DNA of 38,445 nucleotides from AEGEAN-183 sp964342745 (lineage in GTDB: Bacteria; Pseudomonadota; Gammaproteobacteria; Magnimaribacterales; Magnimaribacteraceae): positions 1-38,445 of the forward strand of contig CAYFFW010000011.1 in assembly GCA_964342745.1 (NCBI GenBank). Direction: 5' to 3'. Shown here in pieces: positions 35,337 to 38,445 of this stretch. The notes below the pieces were generated by a model, which saw only the letters and a list, made by a program, of their open reading frames with translations, made no database searches and was not told the origin of the DNA. The position numbers were made by a program, and so were the translations under genes. Every line of letters starts with the position of its first letter. Positions within the stretch are counted from its first letter, which is position 1.

Positions 35337-36593
35337 CTACCAGAGGTCGTATTTCTGAAGCTCTGCTCTTCCCACGACCATGTGATGAACTTCATCAGGA
35401 CCATCAGCAAACCTTAGATGCCTTAAATCAGTATACATCCCTGCGAGTGGTGTCCATTGAGAAATACCAGCCGCTCCGTGCATTTGGATAGCTTGGTCTA
35501 CTATTAAGCATGCTTTTTCAGGAACCATTGCCTTAACAGCACTGATATAAACCCTTGCTTCTTTATTACCCAATACATCCATGGCTTTAGCAGCTTGAAG
35601 AACAGATAATCTCATAGCATTAATCTCTATTCTTGCCCTAGAGATAACCTCTACATTTTTTCCTAGTTTTGCTATTGGTTTACCAAAAGCTTCTCTTGAA
35701 CCTGCTCTTTTAACCATTAGCTCCAAGGCCCTCTCAGCCTTTCCTATAGTACGCATGCAATGATGTATTCTTCCAGGTCCAAGTCTTACTTGTGAAATCT
35801 CAAATCCCCTCCCTTCGCCAAGTAATATATTTTCTTTTGGAACTCTAACGTTGTTAAATTTAATATGCATATGTCCTTGAGGAGCATGATCTTGTCCAAA
35901 AACTTGCATGCCTTCTAAAATTTCAACACCAGGAGTATCTTTTGGTACTAGAATCTGGGATTGCTGCTTAGAAGGATGGGCATCAGGACTTGTCTTAACC
36001 ATGGTTATAAAAATCTTACACCTTGGATCTCCAGCTCCTGAGATATAAAATTTTTCACCGTTTATCACCCACTCATCTCCCTCTAATACTGCACTAGTGC
36101 TTATATTTTTGGCATCAGATGAAGCCAAGTTAGGTTCTGTCATTGCATAAGCCGATCTAATTTCCCCATTCATTAAAGGTTCCAACCATTCCTTTTTTTG
36201 CTCTGGGGTACCCACATGCTGTAATACCTCCATGTTGCCTGTATCAGGGGCACTACAATTCATAGACTCTGAAGATAAAGGATATTTTCCTAATTCATCG
36301 GCTATGTATGTATAGTCTAAGTTTGTTAACCCTTCCCCAATATTGCCGTCATTATCAGGTAAAAAGAAATTCCAAAGACCTAGCTCTCTTGCTTTGTCTT
36401 TTACCTCCTCTAGTAGCTCAAGTTGACGAGGATGCCAAGACCATCTGTCTTCTTTTTGGCTGTGCAATCCATAAAACTCTTCTTGAATCGGTGCAACATT
36501 TTCTTCACAATGTTTTTTAACTAAATCCATTAAGGGTTGAGCCTCATCGGACATCGCTAATTGAAAAAGATCTGGATTTAAGTTTACTGACAT
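35337..36593 (-). CDS. Acyl-CoA dehydrogenase (ACAD10/11-like)
   Basis: 418 aa, FAD-dependent alpha,beta-dehydrogenation of an acyl-CoA. Seen: AYAMTEPNLASSDAKN (148-163), WVINGEKFYISGAG (174-187), GPGRIHHCMRTIG (276-288) and the C-terminal IQMHGAAGISQWTPLA with RFADGPDEVHHMVVGR. The GPDEVH motif is typical of the ACAD10/11 branch, whose animal members handle 4-hydroxy fatty acids after phosphorylation; bacterial relatives act on varied acyl-CoAs. AAAGGAGAAATT precedes the ATG. It sits between two DUF3604 genes, linking a cytoplasmic oxidation step to an envelope locus. Confidence 0.94.
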   Translation of the reverse strand: MSVNLNPDLFQLAMSDEAQPLMDLVKKHCEENVAPIQEEFYGLHSQKEDRWSWHPRQLELLEEVKDKARELGLWNFFLPDNDGNIGEGLTNLDYTYIADELGKYPLSSESMNCSAPDTGNMEVLQHVGTPEQKKEWLEPLMNGEIRSAYAMTEPNLASSDAKNISTSAVLEGDEWVINGEKFYISGAGDPRCKIFITMVKTSPDAHPSKQQSQILVPKDTPGVEILEGMQVFGQDHAPQGHMHIKFNNVRVPKENILLGEGRGFEISQVRLGPGRIHHCMRTIGKAERALELMVKRAGSREAFGKPIAKLGKNVEVISRARIEINAMRLSVLQAAKAMDVLGNKEARVYISAVKAMVPEKACLIVDQAIQMHGAAGISQWTPLAGMYTDLRHLRFADGPDEVHHMVVGRAELQKYDLW

Positions 36594-36603
36594 AATTTCT
36601 CCT

Positions 36604-38445
36604 TTAATTATTATTAATTTTATACCAAATCGGTGATGACCATGCTCTTTCTTGTATTGTTACTTGTAACCCAGGTCTAACTGTGGCTCCTGACCTTATC
36701 GCATCCCATGTAGTCCACCGACATGTAGGGTTCTCTAGAACCCTAACATAGTAAAAAGACTCCACGCCTTCTTCAAAATCTGGATCAGTCCATACAGTTT
36801 TTAATTCAGATGCTCCGTTGTTAGATATAGAGCAGTCGCTAAGATTAACTTGAGCTTTATTGTCTGGACATCTATGAGATTGAGGGTCTACCTTTAAACC
36901 ATCTGAACAAGCTACGTCATAAATTTTCTCTTTAGTTTGTTTATCTGGCCCATGGTCATACCATCCTTTGATAACTTGAAGTCTTTGTAGAGGAGCTCCA
37001 TAACTGTCTCTTTGTGCCCAGACTATAAAATGAGGTGACTCATTGCCTTCACTTATCAAATCAGATCCCATTGGAACACCTTTATCGTATGCTTTCTTAG
37101 TTAAATCGTCTGAACCTAGATCTATGTCCTTTAATTCAAAACCACCAAAGAATCTTACTTTAATTCTGTTACCTGAAGTTCCAAAGGTCTCTTTACGCCT
37201 TAGAGCATTAAATATAGACTCACGGGTATTCTCTTCAGCCCAAACTCCTGCTAACCCTGAAGCTCCAAATTGAGCAGTTCTGGCTGAGCCTTCTAAGTAC
37301 TGATCTATTAATAGTTCAGAACCTCTAAGTTGAGAAGTGCTATTAGAGCTATCTATCTCTTCTTCATTAAATGGCAAAGAGCCTCTTGCTAGAGGAGAAG
37401 ATGTTAGTGGTGTTGTACCAAAATAGTTATCTTCTTCGTAGGAACCCGAAGAATTATGATTATCGCTTGAACCTATAAAGCCTACTTTAAACGGATTACC
37501 TCTATTTTCTTTTTGAAGGGCCAAACCGTTCATCAAAGCTTCCCTCACATAGCTACCATGAGGATTACTATAAAAATTAGTTTTTCCTTTACGGGTATTC
37601 TGAATTTCAAAACCTGCCCAATCATCTTCAGGAGATAACCTAGGATGAGTCTCTGAAGTACCTTTTATTTGAGTAATTTCAACCAGCGGCTCATTTCTCA
37701 TCCTTTGTTCTGCGTAAGATTGATCTAAAGGCTTCCCATCATAGTAAGCTAGCCTAAAAGTATTTCCATTAGATTGGTTTGAATTATGAGGAATAGCTAA
37801 GCTGTCTAATCCCTTTTCTCTCATGAAGTCCATCCAGTCCCATAAATCTTCTGGGTTCTGTGAATCCATTCTTGTAAAAGGTCTTTTAGGTGCCTTGCTT
37901 GAATTAAATAGAACGTTCCTATGATAAGAACCACCGTCTGGTGGTAAAAAAGATGAGGTCCATTCATACCCTATGAAAGTTGTAAATTCGCCTGGTTCAT
38001 TGTGTTTCTCAGCTGCCTTAATAATATCCGTCCACGCTTCTCTGTAGGCCTCATAATTAAATGATGCTGAGCCTCTTGCAATATCGCTCTTCAGCCAAGC
38101 AATTAATTGTTTCCAGTAGCTACCTTGTGTCTGAGCAAATTTACCAAAATCTTGTCTAAAAAGAGACACTCTATCTAGGTTGCTATCAAAATTAAGAAGA
38201 CTTAAATTTTCTTCCGCGTTTACATTGTGAAAAGGTTTTGCAAGAGGATGTTTTGAAAGTTCTGTTGATGTATCAGCCCATTCATCCACAACTCCCATCC
38301 AAAAACCATGATCAGTAACTGCATAAAAATCTAAAGGCTCTCTTATTGTCATATTAATGCCAAAAGAATTTTTCATAGCTTCTCCTTTGGCATAACGATA
38401 AGCTTCATCAGGAGTGTTCATGTTACCTAGTAGGTAAGCATCAAA
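36604..38445 (-). CDS. DUF3604 protein, PHP-like (paralogue 2), 5' end outside the window
   Basis: The open frame runs through the window edge: codons before the first ATG (38421) read FDAYLLGN, matching FDAYIFGT just after the HVHTxHS motif of the other DUF3604 protein, so 38421 is not the true start and about 60-70 residues are missing. 613 residues are visible. Motifs: AVTDHGFWMG, IPHNSNQSNG, IGSSDNHNSSG and the same cysteine pattern (CSDGLKVD, HRCPDN, LSDCSIS) and C-terminal ENPTCRWTTWDA. It differs from paralogue 1 by an insertion after INAEE-like NVNAEENLS (a region of about 30 residues). The export signal cannot be seen. First visible gene of the leftward envelope locus. Confidence 0.93.
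   Translation of the reverse strand, partial: FDAYLLGNMNTPDEAYRYAKGEAMKNSFGINMTIREPLDFYAVTDHGFWMGVVDEWADTSTELSKHPLAKPFHNVNAEENLSLLNFDSNLDRVSLFRQDFGKFAQTQGSYWKQLIAWLKSDIARGSASFNYEAYREAWTDIIKAAEKHNEPGEFTTFIGYEWTSSFLPPDGGSYHRNVLFNSSKAPKRPFTRMDSQNPEDLWDWMDFMREKGLDSLAIPHNSNQSNGNTFRLAYYDGKPLDQSYAEQRMRNEPLVEITQIKGTSETHPRLSPEDDWAGFEIQNTRKGKTNFYSNPHGSYVREALMNGLALQKENRGNPFKVGFIGSSDNHNSSGSYEEDNYFGTTPLTSSPLARGSLPFNEEEIDSSNSTSQLRGSELLIDQYLEGSARTAQFGASGLAGVWAEENTRESIFNALRRKETFGTSGNRIKVRFFGGFELKDIDLGSDDLTKKAYDKGVPMGSDLISEGNESPHFIVWAQRDSYGAPLQRLQVIKGWYDHGPDKQTKEKIYDVACSDGLKVDPQSHRCPDNKAQVNLSDCSISNNGASELKTVWTDPDFEEGVESFYYVRVLENPTCRWTTWDAIRSGATVRPGLQVTIQERAWSSPIWYKINNN

Noticed and set aside
35270..35410. Upstream extension of DUF3604 paralogue 1 to an ATG at 35410
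   Set aside because: It would overlap the acyl-CoA dehydrogenase by 74 bases and hide the lipoprotein signal; the ATG at 35269 has a ribosome site.
1..38445. CRISPR arrays, insertion sequences, tRNA or rRNA genes, toxin-antitoxin or phage-defence systems
   Set aside because: No direct-repeat arrays, transposase motifs, clover-leaf sequences or defence domains were seen on reading both strands.

Overview
The window is AT-rich, densely packed bacterial DNA: 34 genes, no gap over about 95 bases, and many start/stop overlaps. The mix (TonB-dependent receptor, two DUF3604 proteins, many crotonases and short-chain dehydrogenases, HupE/UreJ protein, M3 and S9 peptidases, carotenoid-oxygenase family enzyme) suggests a streamlined marine heterotrophic gammaproteobacterium of SAR86 type. 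This is inferred from gene content and composition; there is no rRNA or other phylogenetic marker. I saw no tRNA, rRNA, CRISPR array, insertion sequence, phage gene or replication origin.

Layout. 48-2454 (+): crotonase, exported isoaspartyl peptidase/asparaginase, MIP channel. 7548-2502 (-): a catabolic run of FAH-family hydrolase, SDR, crotonase, acyl-CoA synthetase and SDR. Divergent from it, 7632-11285 (+): small VOC protein, SDR, MhpA-like FAD monooxygenase and an SDR-like protein without the usual catalytic Tyr/Lys. 14103-11277 (-): nucleotide-transporter-like protein, Rieske ferredoxin, crotonase, small lipoprotein. 14169-14879 (+): YwaF-like membrane protein. 16987-14863 (-): small membrane protein, unrecognised helical protein with possible diiron residues, two-domain VOC protein. 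17043-19996 (+): M3 lipoprotein peptidase and a DUF3445/HODM-family protein. 23381-19993 (-): carotenoid oxygenase family enzyme and S9 peptidase. 23456-27215 (+): double DsbA/HCCA-isomerase protein, beta-lactamase-fold hydrolase, MFS transporter. 38445-27226 (-): DUF3604 (cut by the window edge), acyl-CoA dehydrogenase, second DUF3604 lipoprotein, parvulin-type isomerase, HupE/UreJ protein, TonB-dependent receptor, terminator, MFS transporter.

Two themes stand out. The first is CoA-linked and aromatic-type catabolism in 2.5-12.8 kb: a flavin hydroxylase, a VOC protein whose His/His/Glu spacing resembles an extradiol dioxygenase domain, and an FAH hydrolase around a divergent promoter region, next to acyl-CoA activation and beta-oxidation-like enzymes. 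A lignostilbene-dioxygenase-type enzyme and an HCCA-isomerase-like protein lie further right. The second is an envelope locus at 27-38 kb, where an outer-membrane receptor, two large PHP-like DUF3604 proteins, a periplasmic foldase, a HupE-like membrane protein, an acyl-CoA dehydrogenase and an MFS permease are arranged as if to import and process one substrate. It is the best candidate here for an undescribed system. All functional links are inference from sequence motifs and neighbourhood.
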